Shown: positions 1 to 12,080, counted from the first letter of the stretch. The stretch is 64,000 nt of DNA from Sphingobium faniae (GCA_900100475.1 FMTU01000009.1:1-64000); one strand, 5' to 3'. Numbers and translations: made by a program. Notes: generated by a model from the letters alone, not told the origin.

Positions 1-642
1 CTGTCCGGTCTTTTCCCAATCGGCCAGGAAGCCGGCGATGCCCTTGTCGGTCAGGACATGGTTGAACAACGCCTTGATGACGGCGGGGGGAGCGGTCATC
101 ACGTCCGCGCCGATCTTCGCGGCTTCCAGGACATGGATCGGGTGGCGGACAGAGGCCACCAGGATTTCGGTGTCGAACTGGTAATTGTCGTAGATCAGGC
201 GGATATCCTCGATCAGCTTCATGCCGTCAAAGCCATTGTCGTCATGCCGCCCGACGAAGGGCGAGATGAAGCTCGCGCCCGCCTTGGCCGCCAGCAGCGC
301 CTGATTGGCCGAGAAGCAGAGCGTCACATTGACCATGCAGCCATCGTCGGCCAGCGCCTTGCAGCTCTTGAGGCCGTCGATGGTGAGCGGCACCTTGATG
401 CAAACATTGTCGGCGATCTTCCGCAGGACGGCGGCTTCCTTCATCATCGTCTCATGGTCGAGCGCGACCACTTCGGCGGAGACCGGGCCATCCACGATGC
501 CGCAGATTTCCCCGACCACTTCGGTGAACTTGCGGCCAGACTTGGCTACCAGCGAGGGATTGGTGGTGACGCCGTCCAGCAGGCCCGTGGCGGCCAGTTC
601 GCGGATTTCGGCGGTGTCGGCGGTGTCGACGAAGAATTTCAT
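1..642 (-). CDS. Transaldolase, fructose-6-phosphate aldolase-like (partial, C-terminus off the window)
   Basis: This gene encodes a small-subunit transaldolase/FSA-type aldolase, which transfers or cleaves three-carbon units in the non-oxidative pentose phosphate pathway in the cytoplasm. The reading frame starts at 642 and runs off the left edge after 214 codons. Family members of this short type are about 215-220 residues, so only a few residues are missing. Visible family motifs are the N-terminal [13 protein letters not shown], the TTNPSL segment near residue 28, and the IKVPLT strand near residue 84, whose lysine forms the Schiff base. The SPFVGR segment is also present. Whether it is a true transaldolase or a fructose-6-phosphate aldolase cannot be decided from sequence alone. 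It is transcribed away from the DUF2490/priA pair. Confidence 0.93.
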   Translation of the reverse strand, partial: MKFFVDTADTAEIRELAATGLLDGVTTNPSLVAKSGRKFTEVVGEICGIVDGPVSAEVVALDHETMMKEAAVLRKIADNVCIKVPLTIDGLKSCKALADDGCMVNVTLCFSANQALLAAKAGASFISPFVGRHDDNGFDGMKLIEDIRLIYDNYQFDTEILVASVRHPIHVLEAAKIGADVMTAPPAVIKALFNHVLTDKGIAGFLADWEKTGQ

Positions 643-784
643 GGGATGAGGCTCCGGGCGATAGGACGAATCGTTCCCCGCCCTTTAGCCGCTGGGCGCC
701 GGAATCGCCATGGCCGCGCCCAAAGTCTTTGCTCGAAGTCCCGCGTGACATTATGGCGACGGCACCTTTCCAAAGGATCGATCC

Positions 785-1450
785 ATGCCGTCATCGCCGC
801 GCCCACGCATCCTGTCGGACGCACTTCTTGCACTGGGCCTGATGACTGCTTCGCCTGCCGTTGCGGCGACAGAGGAAAGTCAGGCGTGGATCACCGAATC
901 GCTGACGATCAGGGCCAGCGACACGGACATGGTGACGCTGGACATGAGCCAGCGTTTCCGGCGCGCACGGTCCGATGACGAGCAGGCGCTGTTTCGCGTC
1001 GGGATGGATCATCGCGTGGCGCGTGGCGTGCTGGTCGGCGGCGGCATCGCTTATGCGGAGGGGAAGAAGGAAGAGGAAATGCGCCTGTTCCAGCAGGTGA
1101 CGCTGAGCGAGGGCATCTGGCTGGCGCGCACGCGGCTGGAGCAGCGTTTCTTCGATAATGCCGACCGGGCAAGCTGGCGATTGCGGCAGCGGGCGCAGGC
1201 CAGCGTGCCGGTGGATCGCGAGCGGCGATGGGCGGTGGTGGGCGCGGTGGAGTTGTTCTTCCATCTCAACCGCGCGCGGGCGTCGGACAAAAGCGGGCTT
1301 GCGTCGATGCGGCACCAGGTCGGCCTGCGCCATGCGGTCAGCAAGGCGATGGACGTGCAACTGCTTTATATGCGGCAGCAGAATTTCCGCGATCACCGGC
1401 CCGACGCGGTGGCGCATATGCCGTGGCTCACGCTCGCCTGGAAAATGTGA
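785..1450 (+). CDS. DUF2490 family outer-membrane-like protein
   Basis: This 221-residue protein resembles the DUF2490 family, small predicted outer-membrane beta-barrels of unknown function. It has an N-terminal signal peptide (hydrophobic stretch around residues 10-25, cleavage likely after AVAA). The body alternates short amphipathic strands rich in Arg, Gln and aromatic residues, such as LEQRFF and RLRQRAQ. It ends in an aromatic-rich strand (WLTLAW followed by KM), typical of barrel closure. The ATG is preceded by AAAGGA at a suitable distance. The gene ends 46 bases before priA on the same strand and may be cotranscribed with it. The function is not known, and the family assignment rests on motif impression only. 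Confidence 0.75.
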   Translation: MPSSPRPRILSDALLALGLMTASPAVAATEESQAWITESLTIRASDTDMVTLDMSQRFRRARSDDEQALFRVGMDHRVARGVLVGGGIAYAEGKKEEEMRLFQQVTLSEGIWLARTRLEQRFFDNADRASWRLRQRAQASVPVDRERRWAVVGAVELFFHLNRARASDKSGLASMRHQVGLRHAVSKAMDVQLLYMRQQNFRDHRPDAVAHMPWLTLAWKM

Positions 1451-1496
1451 CGGAGCGGCTTTGCGTCCCCTGCCCTCGCGCGGTAGGGACGTCCCC

Positions 1497-3668
1497 ATGA
1501 GTTCGCGTGCCCGTGTCCTGTTGCTGAATGCCGCCCTGGGGCCGCTCGACTATCGGGTGCCGCACGGGATGAATGCGAAGCCCGGCAGCATCGTCATAGC
1601 GCCGCTGGGCCCGCGCCAGATCGTGGGCGTGGTGTGGGACGAGGACGCCTTCCCCGATGTGGAGAGCGTGGGGGACAATCGCCTGCGCAACCTGATCGCG
1701 CTGGTCGATGCGCCGCCGGTGCCCGAGACGGTGCGGCGGCTGATCGAATGGACGGCGGACTATTATCTCGCGCCGCCCGCCGCCGTGCTGCGGATGACGC
1801 TGGCGTCGATGGCGGCGTTGGAGGGTGCGCGGACGGTGATCGAATATCGGGCCAGCGGCGACCTGCCCGACCGCATGACCGAGCAGCGCACCCAGGCGAT
1901 GGAGCGGATCGGCGAGCGGCAGGGGCTGATCCGCGAACTGGCGATGATCGGGGGGGTGAGCGACGCGGTGATCCGTGGCCTCGTCAAGGCGGGCGCGTTC
2001 GAAGCGGTGGAGGTGAGCGTCGACACGCCCTTTCCCGAACCGGACCCCGATCATGCGCCGCCTGCCTTGTCGGAGGAACAGCGGGCGGCGGCCGACAGCT
2101 TCGTGGCGGCGGTTCATCGCCGGGAGTTCGCGCCGTTCCTGCTGGATGGCGTCACCGGATCGGGCAAGACGGAGGTCTATTTCGAGGCCATCGCCGCCGC
2201 CATCCGCGAAGGGAGGCAGGTACTGGTGCTGCTGCCCGAAATCGCGCTGACCGAGCCTTTTCTGGAGCGGTTCGAGAGGCGGTTCGGCACGGTGCCGGTC
2301 AACTGGCATAGCGGCCTGCGGCAGAGCGAGCGGCGGCGGGCATGGCGCGCCATCGCGGCGGGTGAGGCGCGGGTGGTGGTGGGCGCGCGGTCGGCGCTGT
2401 TCCTGCCCTATCCGAACCTTGGCCTGATCGTCGTGGACGAAGCGCACGAGTCGAGCTTCAAGCAGGAGGACGGGGTCCACTATCACGCCCGCGACGTGGC
2501 GGTGATGCGGGGATTGATCGAGAAATTCCCGGTTGTCCTCGCCTCCGCCACGCCCGCGATCGAAACGCGGCATCAGGTGGAGCTGGGCCGCTATCGCGAG
2601 ATCCGGCTGCCCGGCCGCTATGGCGGGGCGGAGATGCCGGAGATCGAGGGCATCAACCTGCTCACCGACCCGCCGGAGCGCGGGCGCTGGATCGCGCCGC
2701 CGCTGGTGCGCGCCATCGACGAGAATATGGAGAAGGGCGACCAGAGCCTCCTTTTCCTTAACCGACGGGGCTATGCGCCGCTGACGCTGTGCCGCCATTG
2801 CGGTTATCGGTTCCAATGTCCCAATTGCACGGCGTGGATGGTCGAGCACCGGCTGACGCGCCGCCTCGCCTGCCATCATTGCGGGCATGTGATCCCCTCC
2901 CCCCGCTTCTGCCCGGAATGCAAGGAAGAAGACAGCCTCGTCGCCTGCGGCCCCGGCGTGGAACGCATCGCGGACGAGGTGAAGGCGCTCTGGCCACAGG
3001 CGCGAACGGCGATCGTCACGTCCGATACGCTCTGGTCGCCGGCCAAGGTCGCCGAGTTCGTGAAGTCGGTGGAGGCCGGCGCGGTCGACATCATCATCGG
3101 CACGCAGCTTGTGACCAAGGGCTATCATTTTCCAAACCTGACCTTGGTGGGGGTGATCGACGCCGATCTGGGGTTGGAGGGTGGCGACCTGCGCGCGTCG
3201 GAACGAACCTTCCAGCAGATCGTGCAGGTGGCGGGGCGCGCCGGGCGCGGGGCAAAGCCGGGGCGCGTCTTCGTCCAGACGCGAATGCCGGAGGCCGAGG
3301 TCATCAAGGCGCTGATCGCGGGCGATGCCGAGCGTTTCTATATGGTGGAGACGAAGAACCGCCGCCACGCCAATGCTCCGCCTTTCGGCCGCTTCGCCGC
3401 GATCATCGTGTCGAGCGAGGATGCCGACGAAGCCGCGCAGGTCGCGCGCCTGATCGGCAAATCCGCGCCGCTGATCGACGGGATGCGCGTTTATGGCCCC
3501 GCGCCCGCGCCGCTTTCCGTGCTGCGGGGGCGGCACCGGCATCGCCTGCTGGTCCATGCAGCGCGGCAGGTGGATGTGCAGGAGGCGATTCGCGAATGGC
3601 TGGGCAATATTACCTGGAAGTCGGGGACGCGGGTCGCGGTCGATGTCGATCCCTACAGCTTCATGTGA
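1497..3668 (+). CDS. priA: Primosomal protein N' (replication restart helicase PriA)
   Basis: PriA is a superfamily 2 DNA helicase that recognises abandoned replication forks and reloads the replisome. The product is 723 residues, the normal length. Walker A (GVTGSGKTEV) lies near residue 220 and the DEAH box (VVDEAHESS) near 312. A cluster of CxxC zinc-binding pairs occupies about 430-480 (CRHCGY, CPNC, CHHCG, CPEC), followed by the C-terminal helicase half with an AGRAGRG motif. I chose the ATG at 1497 because the protein then begins with the family's typical SSRARVLLL strand. A longer in-frame reading into the DUF2490 gene has no support. The stop lies 4 bases from the convergent ada stop, leaving no room for a separate terminator. 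Confidence 0.97.
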   Translation: MSSRARVLLLNAALGPLDYRVPHGMNAKPGSIVIAPLGPRQIVGVVWDEDAFPDVESVGDNRLRNLIALVDAPPVPETVRRLIEWTADYYLAPPAAVLRMTLASMAALEGARTVIEYRASGDLPDRMTEQRTQAMERIGERQGLIRELAMIGGVSDAVIRGLVKAGAFEAVEVSVDTPFPEPDPDHAPPALSEEQRAAADSFVAAVHRREFAPFLLDGVTGSGKTEVYFEAIAAAIREGRQVLVLLPEIALTEPFLERFERRFGTVPVNWHSGLRQSERRRAWRAIAAGEARVVVGARSALFLPYPNLGLIVVDEAHESSFKQEDGVHYHARDVAVMRGLIEKFPVVLASATPAIETRHQVELGRYREIRLPGRYGGAEMPEIEGINLLTDPPERGRWIAPPLVRAIDENMEKGDQSLLFLNRRGYAPLTLCRHCGYRFQCPNCTAWMVEHRLTRRLACHHCGHVIPSPRFCPECKEEDSLVACGPGVERIADEVKALWPQARTAIVTSDTLWSPAKVAEFVKSVEAGAVDIIIGTQLVTKGYHFPNLTLVGVIDADLGLEGGDLRASERTFQQIVQVAGRAGRGAKPGRVFVQTRMPEAEVIKALIAGDAERFYMVETKNRRHANAPPFGRFAAIIVSSEDADEAAQVARLIGKSAPLIDGMRVYGPAPAPLSVLRGRHRHRLLVHAARQVDVQEAIREWLGNITWKSGTRVAVDVDPYSFM

Positions 3669-3672
3669 AGCT

Positions 3673-4737
3673 TCATCCCTTGTTTTCCCGCTCCAGCAAC
3701 GCCTGCTTGCGCTCCAGCCCATAGGCATAGCCGCCCATGCCGCCGTCGCTGCGCAGGACGCGATGGCAGGGAATCAGCACCGCCAGTTTATTGTCGCCGC
3801 AGGCCGTCCCCGCCGCGCGCACCGCGCCGGGCTTGCCGATGGCGGTCGCGATCTCGCCATAGCTGCGCGTCTCGCCGGGGGGGATTGCCCGCAGCGCCGC
3901 CCAGATCGCCTGCTGGAATGCCGTGCCGCAGACATCGACGGGCAGGTCCGCATCGCTGCTCGCCGGATCGTCGATCAGCGCCGCGACCTGCTTCGCCAGC
4001 GCATCGAGGCGGGCGTCAGCGGGCAATATCCGCGCCTTCGGGAAGCGGCGGCGCAGGTCGGCCTCATCCTCGTCGAAGCTGATGCGGCACAGGCCCTTTT
4101 CCGTGGCGGCGACCAGCGCGACGCCCAGACTCGTGGGGACGAGCGCATGGCGAATCGCCACATCCCTGCCACCGTCTTTCCAGGCGGAGGGCGTCATGCC
4201 CAGATGGCGCTGCGCATCGGCATAGGCGCGACTGGGGGCGCTGTAGCCCGCTTCGTAGATCGCTTGCGTCACGCTATTCTCCTCTCCCAGAGCCGCCTTC
4301 AGCCGTTCGGCGCGCAGGGCGCGCGCATAAGCGGCGGGCGTCATTCCCGTTTCGCGCTTGAACAGGCGGTGGAAATGATGCGGCGCATAGCCTGCATGGG
4401 CTGCCAGTTCCTCCAGCGAGGGCGGCGTTTCGACCCTGGCGATCAGCGCCCTGGCCGCTTCCACCGCCAGCCGGTCGCGCCCGACCTCATCGGGGCGGCA
4501 GCGCAGGCAGGCGCGGAATCCCGCCGCCCGCGCCGCCGCCGGATCGGGGAGGAAGATCATGTTCTCCCTTCTCGGACGCCGCGCCGCGCAGCTTGGCTTG
4601 CAATAAATGCCCGTGGTCAGCACCGCGCCGACAAAGCGCCCGTCCATCGCCCGGTCGCGGCGCACGAACGCCTCCCAGCAAGCGTCAGGGTCGGGCATGG
4701 TCGGTGCGGCGGATCGGGGCTGAGTCATCTGGTTCAT
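3673..4737 (-). CDS. ada: Bifunctional transcriptional regulator / O6-methylguanine-DNA methyltransferase Ada
   Basis: Ada removes methyl groups from alkylated DNA and, once methylated, activates the adaptive response. This 354-residue protein has the full three-part layout. The N-terminal zinc domain carries the four cysteines (YCKPSC near residue 45, CLRCRPDE near 85). An AraC-type helix-turn-helix region spans about 95-185. The C-terminal methyltransferase domain has the acceptor motif IPCHRVL near residue 322. The start MNQMTQP is the first ATG; the fourth residue is a second possible start. It is convergent with priA and divergent from the protease gene, sharing a short intergenic region. 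Autoregulation is known for Ada in enterobacteria, but no clear Ada box was identified here. Confidence 0.95.
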   Translation of the reverse strand: MNQMTQPRSAAPTMPDPDACWEAFVRRDRAMDGRFVGAVLTTGIYCKPSCAARRPRRENMIFLPDPAAARAAGFRACLRCRPDEVGRDRLAVEAARALIARVETPPSLEELAAHAGYAPHHFHRLFKRETGMTPAAYARALRAERLKAALGEENSVTQAIYEAGYSAPSRAYADAQRHLGMTPSAWKDGGRDVAIRHALVPTSLGVALVAATEKGLCRISFDEDEADLRRRFPKARILPADARLDALAKQVAALIDDPASSDADLPVDVCGTAFQQAIWAALRAIPPGETRSYGEIATAIGKPGAVRAAGTACGDNKLAVLIPCHRVLRSDGGMGGYAYGLERKQALLERENKG

Positions 4738-4841
4738 GCATATGGGATAGCCGATGAAGAATCGCCACGCTTCCCGTCCCTTGCTCCCAAAAAGCGATTC
4801 AGCAACTTTCCCGATTGCCTAAAAGCGGCCTTCGCATATGT

Positions 4842-6401
4842 ATGCGCCCTTATATGGTCGCTTTCCTTCGCCGCCTCTGCCTGATCCTTCTGCTCGTCGC
4901 GCCTGCCGTGGCGCGCGCGGAGCAGCAGGACATCGCCGCCGCCGCGCGCGGCGTGGTGCGCGTCGTGCTGGTCGCGACCGACGGCAGCGACGCCTATTTC
5001 GTCGGCCATGGCAGCGGCTTTGCCGTCGCGCCCGACAAGGTGCTGACCAACGCCCATGTCGTGGAGTTGACGCGCGAAGAGAAGAATCTCGTCATCGGCG
5101 TGATCCCGTCCGAAGGGACCAAGACCTATGGCGGGCGCGTCATCGCCTATTCGCCGGGCAATGATCTGGCGCTCATTCAGTTGGAAGAAGGAAGCCTGCC
5201 GGTCAGCACCTTCTATGCGGGCGCGGTCGGCGACGGGCAGCATGTGACGGCGATCGGCTATCCCGGCAATGTGGACCGCGCGCAAGGCCTTGGCCTCAAG
5301 CAGTTGGTCGAACCGCTGGGCACGGTGAAGACCAGCGGCAATGTTTCGTCCGGCCGATCGACGCAAAGCTTCGACACGATCCTCCATACCGCGCCGCTGG
5401 CCGCCGGGAACAGCGGCGGGCCGCTGGTCGACGATTGCGGACGGGTGCTGGGCGTCAACAGCTTCGGTTCCGTGTCGGACGGCAATGATGCGGAGTTCGG
5501 ATTCGCGGTGTCCTGGCGGGAAGTCGCCTCCTTCCTGCGGCAAGCGGGCGTGTCGTCGCTGCGCACGGTCGTCCCCTGCCGCTCCATGGCCGAGGCGGAC
5601 GCCGCCGAAGCGGGCATCACCCAGCGCGAGGCGCAGGCGACCGAGCAAAGCGAGCGCGCGCAGGCCGACGCGCATGAAGCCGCGATGGAAAAGGCCCGCG
5701 ACGATGCCGAGCGCAGCGTGATCTCCGCCCGTGAAAACGCCATGGCCGGTGCGGCGGTGCTGCTCGCCATCGCGGTGCTGTGCCTGGGCGCGGGCGGCCT
5801 CTTCTACACGCAGAAGCGGGAAAAGCGCGCGACCTGGTGGCTGGCCGGGGGCGGCATCGCGCTGTTCGGGGCGCTGGGGCTGTTCTTCCTCAAGCCCAGT
5901 TTCTCCAGCATCGACGAGCGCATCGTCCTGCCCGACGACGGCAAGGCGACCGGCAACAAGGCGTTCGCCTGGTCGGGCGACAATATCTGCCGCATCGACG
6001 TCAACCGCAGCCGCCTTACCGTGTCGCAGGCGAACGACATCCCGTTCCACTGGGCGGAGGGCGGCTGCGTCGACGGGCACACGCAATATGTCTCATCCGG
6101 CACCAGATGGCAGCGCGCCGTGATTCCCGGCGAAGGCAATTTCATCACCATCAGCGAATTCGATCCGGCGACGGGGTTGCTGCGCATCCAGCGCTGGCTG
6201 CCCGACCTGGACGTTATGGACAAGGCGCGGGCGCTGGTGAAAGACAAGCCGGTCAAGGGCTGCGGCGGCGATTCCGACCGGCTGGCGCATATCGCGGCGC
6301 TTCGTTCCGACCTTTCCCCTCTGCTACCCGCGCAACCCAATGAGCGGCTGGTCTATCGCTGCCAAAAGGGTCGCCTGACCCCCGCCGATCCACAAAACTG
6401 A
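4842..6401 (+). CDS. Membrane-anchored trypsin-like serine protease
   Basis: This is a predicted exported serine protease of about 519 residues. A hydrophobic signal segment covers residues 8-25, ending ARAEQQ. The S1/HtrA-like domain has a complete catalytic triad: His in TNAHVV (about 70), Asp in GNDLAL (about 107) and Ser in AGNSGGPL (about 191). An Ala/Glu-rich, probably coiled, stretch follows (about 250-295). Then come two transmembrane segments (about 300-322 and 331-350) separated by a short KREKR loop. The last 165 residues form a soluble domain I do not recognise, with two cysteines likely paired. No PDZ domain is visible, which distinguishes it from DegP/DegS. The start is uncertain: ATG at 4842 or 4854, neither with a convincing ribosome site. 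Confidence 0.85.
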   Translation: MRPYMVAFLRRLCLILLLVAPAVARAEQQDIAAAARGVVRVVLVATDGSDAYFVGHGSGFAVAPDKVLTNAHVVELTREEKNLVIGVIPSEGTKTYGGRVIAYSPGNDLALIQLEEGSLPVSTFYAGAVGDGQHVTAIGYPGNVDRAQGLGLKQLVEPLGTVKTSGNVSSGRSTQSFDTILHTAPLAAGNSGGPLVDDCGRVLGVNSFGSVSDGNDAEFGFAVSWREVASFLRQAGVSSLRTVVPCRSMAEADAAEAGITQREAQATEQSERAQADAHEAAMEKARDDAERSVISARENAMAGAAVLLAIAVLCLGAGGLFYTQKREKRATWWLAGGGIALFGALGLFFLKPSFSSIDERIVLPDDGKATGNKAFAWSGDNICRIDVNRSRLTVSQANDIPFHWAEGGCVDGHTQYVSSGTRWQRAVIPGEGNFITISEFDPATGLLRIQRWLPDLDVMDKARALVKDKPVKGCGGDSDRLAHIAALRSDLSPLLPAQPNERLVYRCQKGRLTPADPQN

Positions 6402-6582
6402 CCATTTCATCGCCCCCGAGACGGGCGGCCGGGGCAGCTTGATCCGCTCCATATGAATGAATCACGCGCCATGGCTTGCATAGTCATAATCCCGCTGCTA
6501 ACCGGCCCGGCAACAGGGGAACGGGCACGACTGCTCCCCTTTCTTTGCATGACCGGCACATTGACTGGAGGGCGGTAAGCGC

Positions 6583-7137
6583 GTGGAGACTACCGGCGGT
6601 ATACAGGCTAGCCTAAGCGGCCGCTATGCGGTGGCGCTGTTCGATCTGGCCCGCGACGGCAAGGCGCTCGACCCCGTCGCAGCCAGCCTTTCGACGCTCA
6701 AGGCCGCAATTGCGGAATCGGCTGATTTCAAAGGACTGATCAACAGCCCCGTCCTGAGTCGCAACATGGCGGGCGAGGCGATCGCCGCCGTGGCCGCGTC
6801 GATCGGGACCGACCCCCTCACCACCAAGTTTCTGGGCGTGCTGGCGGAAAACCGCCGCCTGTCGCAGCTTCCCGCGATCATCCGCGCCTATGAAACGCTG
6901 CTGTCGAATCACAGGGGCGAAGTGCGCGCCGAAGTGACGAGCGCCCATGCCCTCACCAAGACCCAGGTCACCGCGCTGGCCAGGAGCCTCAAGGCGCGTG
7001 TCGGTCGTGACGTGGCGGTCGATGCGAAGGTCGATCCCGCTATTCTCGGCGGGCTGGTCGTGAAGATCGGCAGCCAGATGATCGACAGTTCCATCCGCAC
7101 TCGTTTGAATAGTCTCGCCCACGCGATGAAGGGCTGA
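6583..7137 (+). CDS. atpH: ATP synthase F1 subunit delta
   Basis: The delta subunit forms the top of the peripheral stalk that holds the F1 head to the membrane sector. The 184-residue length is normal. Typical features are the N-terminal helix with [10 protein letters not shown], and a C-terminal region with [20 protein letters not shown] that matches the conserved delta signature. Translation starts at GTG 6583, supported by an excellent GGAGGG ribosome site at 6567-6572. It is the first gene of the F1 operon, as in other alphaproteobacteria, where the F0 genes lie elsewhere. The 180 bases upstream presumably hold the operon promoter, but no clear -35/-10 pair could be fixed. Confidence 0.97.
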   Translation: METTGGIQASLSGRYAVALFDLARDGKALDPVAASLSTLKAAIAESADFKGLINSPVLSRNMAGEAIAAVAASIGTDPLTTKFLGVLAENRRLSQLPAIIRAYETLLSNHRGEVRAEVTSAHALTKTQVTALARSLKARVGRDVAVDAKVDPAILGGLVVKIGSQMIDSSIRTRLNSLAHAMKG

Positions 7138-7149
7138 AGGCCCGCATAA

Positions 7150-8700
<1,551 letters not shown>

Positions 8701-8706
8701 GACGCA

Positions 8707-9333
8707 GTGCTGACCGCCCATTCCCTTCTTGCCTGGACCGTGATGGCGATCGGTCTGGTGCTGCTGCCGGGGCCGGACACCATACTGGTGGCCGGTCACG
8801 CGGCGCGCCGTGGATTGAAGGCGGGAATGGCGGCGATCGGCGGCATCCAGCTCGGCGGCCTCTTCTATATGGCGCTCTGCGGCTTCGGCTTTCTGAGCGT
8901 CCTGAACGCGGTGCCGGGGCTGTTCATGACGGTGAAGATCGCGGGCGCGATCTATCTGGCATGGCTCGGCCTTACGATGCTGCGCGGCGCGATGAAGCCC
9001 GCGCCCGCGTCGGAAACGCCCCGGATGCGGATCGGCGGATCGCCTTTCGCTCAGGGTTTCATCAGCACCGTGCTGAACCCCAAGGTCGCGATCTTCTTCC
9101 TCGCCGCGCTGCCGCAGTTCGTCGGCACCGGCCCGGACGCGCCGTGGCAGGGCATGTTGCTGATCGCGATCGTCTATGGGCTGGGCTTCGTCTGGTGCGC
9201 CCTTCTCGCCGTGCTTGCCACCAAGGCAGGCCGCAGGGTGGGTCAGAGCAGCGCGATGCGCTGGTTCGAAGGCGCCATGGGCGTTGGTTTCTTTGGTCTC
9301 GCGGGCCGTCTGGCCCTTGCTCGGAATGTTTGA
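8707..9333 (+). CDS. LysE family translocator (amino-acid exporter) inside the atp operon
   Basis: This 208-residue integral membrane protein belongs to the LysE/RhtB superfamily of small-molecule and amino-acid exporters. The family signature LLPGPDTILVAGHAARRG near residue 20 is clear, as is the STVLNPKVAIFFLAALPQF region near 120. About six hydrophobic segments are visible. The start is GTG at 8707, 6 bases after the atpA stop. The stop is 3 bases before the atpG ATG, so it is translationally coupled on both sides. The substrate cannot be predicted. Its position inside the F1 operon is not part of the standard atpHAGDC order and ties its expression to growth-rate-controlled ATP synthase synthesis. 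Confidence 0.93.
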   Translation: MLTAHSLLAWTVMAIGLVLLPGPDTILVAGHAARRGLKAGMAAIGGIQLGGLFYMALCGFGFLSVLNAVPGLFMTVKIAGAIYLAWLGLTMLRGAMKPAPASETPRMRIGGSPFAQGFISTVLNPKVAIFFLAALPQFVGTGPDAPWQGMLLIAIVYGLGFVWCALLAVLATKAGRRVGQSSAMRWFEGAMGVGFFGLAGRLALARNV

Positions 9334-9336
9334 ACT

Positions 9337-10221
9337 ATGGCTAGCCTCAAGGAACTGAAGCTGCGCATCGGGTCGGTGAAGTCGACCCAGAAGATCACCA
9401 AGGCGAAACAGATGGTCGCCGCCGCCAAACTGCGCAAGGCGCAAGCCGCGGCTGAAGCCGCGCGCCCCTACAGTCAGCGCCTCGAAGCGGTCGTCGCATC
9501 GCTCGCGTCCAAGATCGCGGGCGGATCGGGCGAAGGCGCCTCGCCTCTGCTCGCGGGCACCGGCAAGGACGACGTGCATCTGCTGGTCGTCGCCAATTCC
9601 GACCGAGGCCTTGCAGGCGCGTTCAACGCGAACATCGTCAAGGCCGCCCGCGCCAAGGCCGACGAACTGATCGAGCAGGGCAAGACGGTCCGTTTCTACC
9701 TGATCGGCCGCAAGGGCCGTCCGGTCATCAACCGCACCTTCCCCGGCATGATCATGGCGCAGTTCGACACCACCGGCGTCAAGGAACCGGGCTATTCCCA
9801 GGCCGAGGATATCGCGCATGAACTGACGCAAATGTATCTGAACGGCAAGTTCGACGTCGCGCACCTCTTCTTTTCGCGCTTCAAGTCGGCTCTGGCGCAG
9901 ATCCCGACCGAACAGCAGATCATCCCGGTCAAGATTCCCGAAGACGCCGACCGCGACGCCATCGGCGCAACGGTGGAATATGAACCGAGCGAGGAAGCGA
10001 TCCTCGACGACCTGCTGCCGCGCAACATCACGGTGCAGATTTTCAAGGCGCTGCTGGAAAACAACGCGTCCGAACAGGGCGCGTCGATGACCGCCATGGA
10101 CAATGCGACCCGCAATGCCGGCGACCTCATCAACAAGCTGACCATTCAGTATAACCGCAGCCGTCAGGCCGCGATCACCACCGAACTCGTCGAAATCATC
10201 TCGGGCGCCGAAGCCCTCTAA
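9337..10221 (+). CDS. atpG: ATP synthase F1 subunit gamma
   Basis: Gamma is the central rotor shaft of F1. The 294-residue protein begins with the family hallmark [20 protein letters not shown] and ends with the conserved C-terminal helix containing [15 protein letters not shown]. Both ends of the coiled shaft are therefore present and the length is normal. It starts 3 bases after the LysE-type gene and is followed by atpD after 24 bases. The internal region around 180-210 holds a modest insertion ([11 protein letters not shown]) often seen in alphaproteobacterial gamma subunits. Confidence 0.98.
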   Translation: MASLKELKLRIGSVKSTQKITKAKQMVAAAKLRKAQAAAEAARPYSQRLEAVVASLASKIAGGSGEGASPLLAGTGKDDVHLLVVANSDRGLAGAFNANIVKAARAKADELIEQGKTVRFYLIGRKGRPVINRTFPGMIMAQFDTTGVKEPGYSQAEDIAHELTQMYLNGKFDVAHLFFSRFKSALAQIPTEQQIIPVKIPEDADRDAIGATVEYEPSEEAILDDLLPRNITVQIFKALLENNASEQGASMTAMDNATRNAGDLINKLTIQYNRSRQAAITTELVEIISGAEAL

Positions 10222-11691
<1,470 letters not shown>

Positions 11692-11714
11692 GCCTTAAGG
11701 TCGCAAGCTATAAG

Positions 11715-11735
11715 CCCCTCCCTTGGCGGGAGGGG
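11715..11735 (+). repeat. Short GC palindrome between atpD and atpC
   Basis: The sequence has 8-base arms, CCCCTCCC (11715-11722) and GGGAGGGG (11728-11735), around a TTGGC loop. It is a perfect stem without a following T run, so it is not a standard terminator. The CTCCC/GGGAG core resembles small intergenic repeats common in sphingomonads and recurs in another hairpin at 61990-62020. It lies 14 bases before the atpC start and could affect atpC translation or mRNA stability. Confidence 0.7.
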
Positions 11736-11749
11736 TCAGGGAAAAGAAG

Positions 11750-12004
11750 ATGGCACTGCATTTCGAACTCGTGACCCCCGAAAAGCTCGTCCGTTCGGAG
11801 GAAGTCTGGCAGGTCGTGGTGCCCGGCACCGATGGCGACTTCGGCGTGCTGGAAGGCCATGCCCCCTTCATGTCGACCGTCCGCGACGGCACAATCCAGA
11901 TTTTCCGCGCGGCAGGCGCCACGCCGGAAGTCATTCCTGTGCGGGGCGGCTTTGCAGAAGTGAACGAAAAGGGCCTGACCGTCCTTGCCGAACATGCGGG
12001 CTGA
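11750..12004 (+). CDS. atpC: ATP synthase F1 subunit epsilon, short form
   Basis: Epsilon joins the rotor shaft to the c-ring. This gene encodes only 84 residues, covering the N-terminal beta-sandwich domain (FELVTPEKL at the start, [14 protein letters not shown] in the middle, VRGGFAEVN near the end). Most epsilon subunits are 130-140 residues and continue into two C-terminal helices that inhibit ATP hydrolysis. Here the stop follows LTVLAEHAG directly and a terminator lies 47 bases later. The other frames downstream do not continue the helices, so this is a genuinely short protein rather than a frameshift. The ATG at 11750 is chosen over an upstream in-frame start because it removes residues encoded by the palindrome. 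Confidence 0.95.
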   Translation: MALHFELVTPEKLVRSEEVWQVVVPGTDGDFGVLEGHAPFMSTVRDGTIQIFRAAGATPEVIPVRGGFAEVNEKGLTVLAEHAG

Positions 12005-12050
12005 GGCTGGCGCTTAGCCGGTCTTCGGATGCGCGTGATATGGAATTGAG

Positions 12051-12080
12051 AAACCCCGCGCCTTTTCGCGCGGGGTTTTT
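12051..12080 (+). terminator. Rho-independent terminator of the atp operon
   Basis: The perfect 8-base-pair stem CCCCGCGC/GCGCGGGG (12054-12061 and 12068-12075) has a CTTTTC loop. It is followed by TTTTT and preceded by AAA that extends the pairing. This is a textbook intrinsic terminator 47 bases after the atpC stop. Confidence 0.93.

Noticed and set aside
6476-6502. TTGCAT and GCTAAC upstream of atpH as a sigma-70 promoter
   Set aside because: Spacing of 15 bases and weak matches; not enough to fix the operon promoter.
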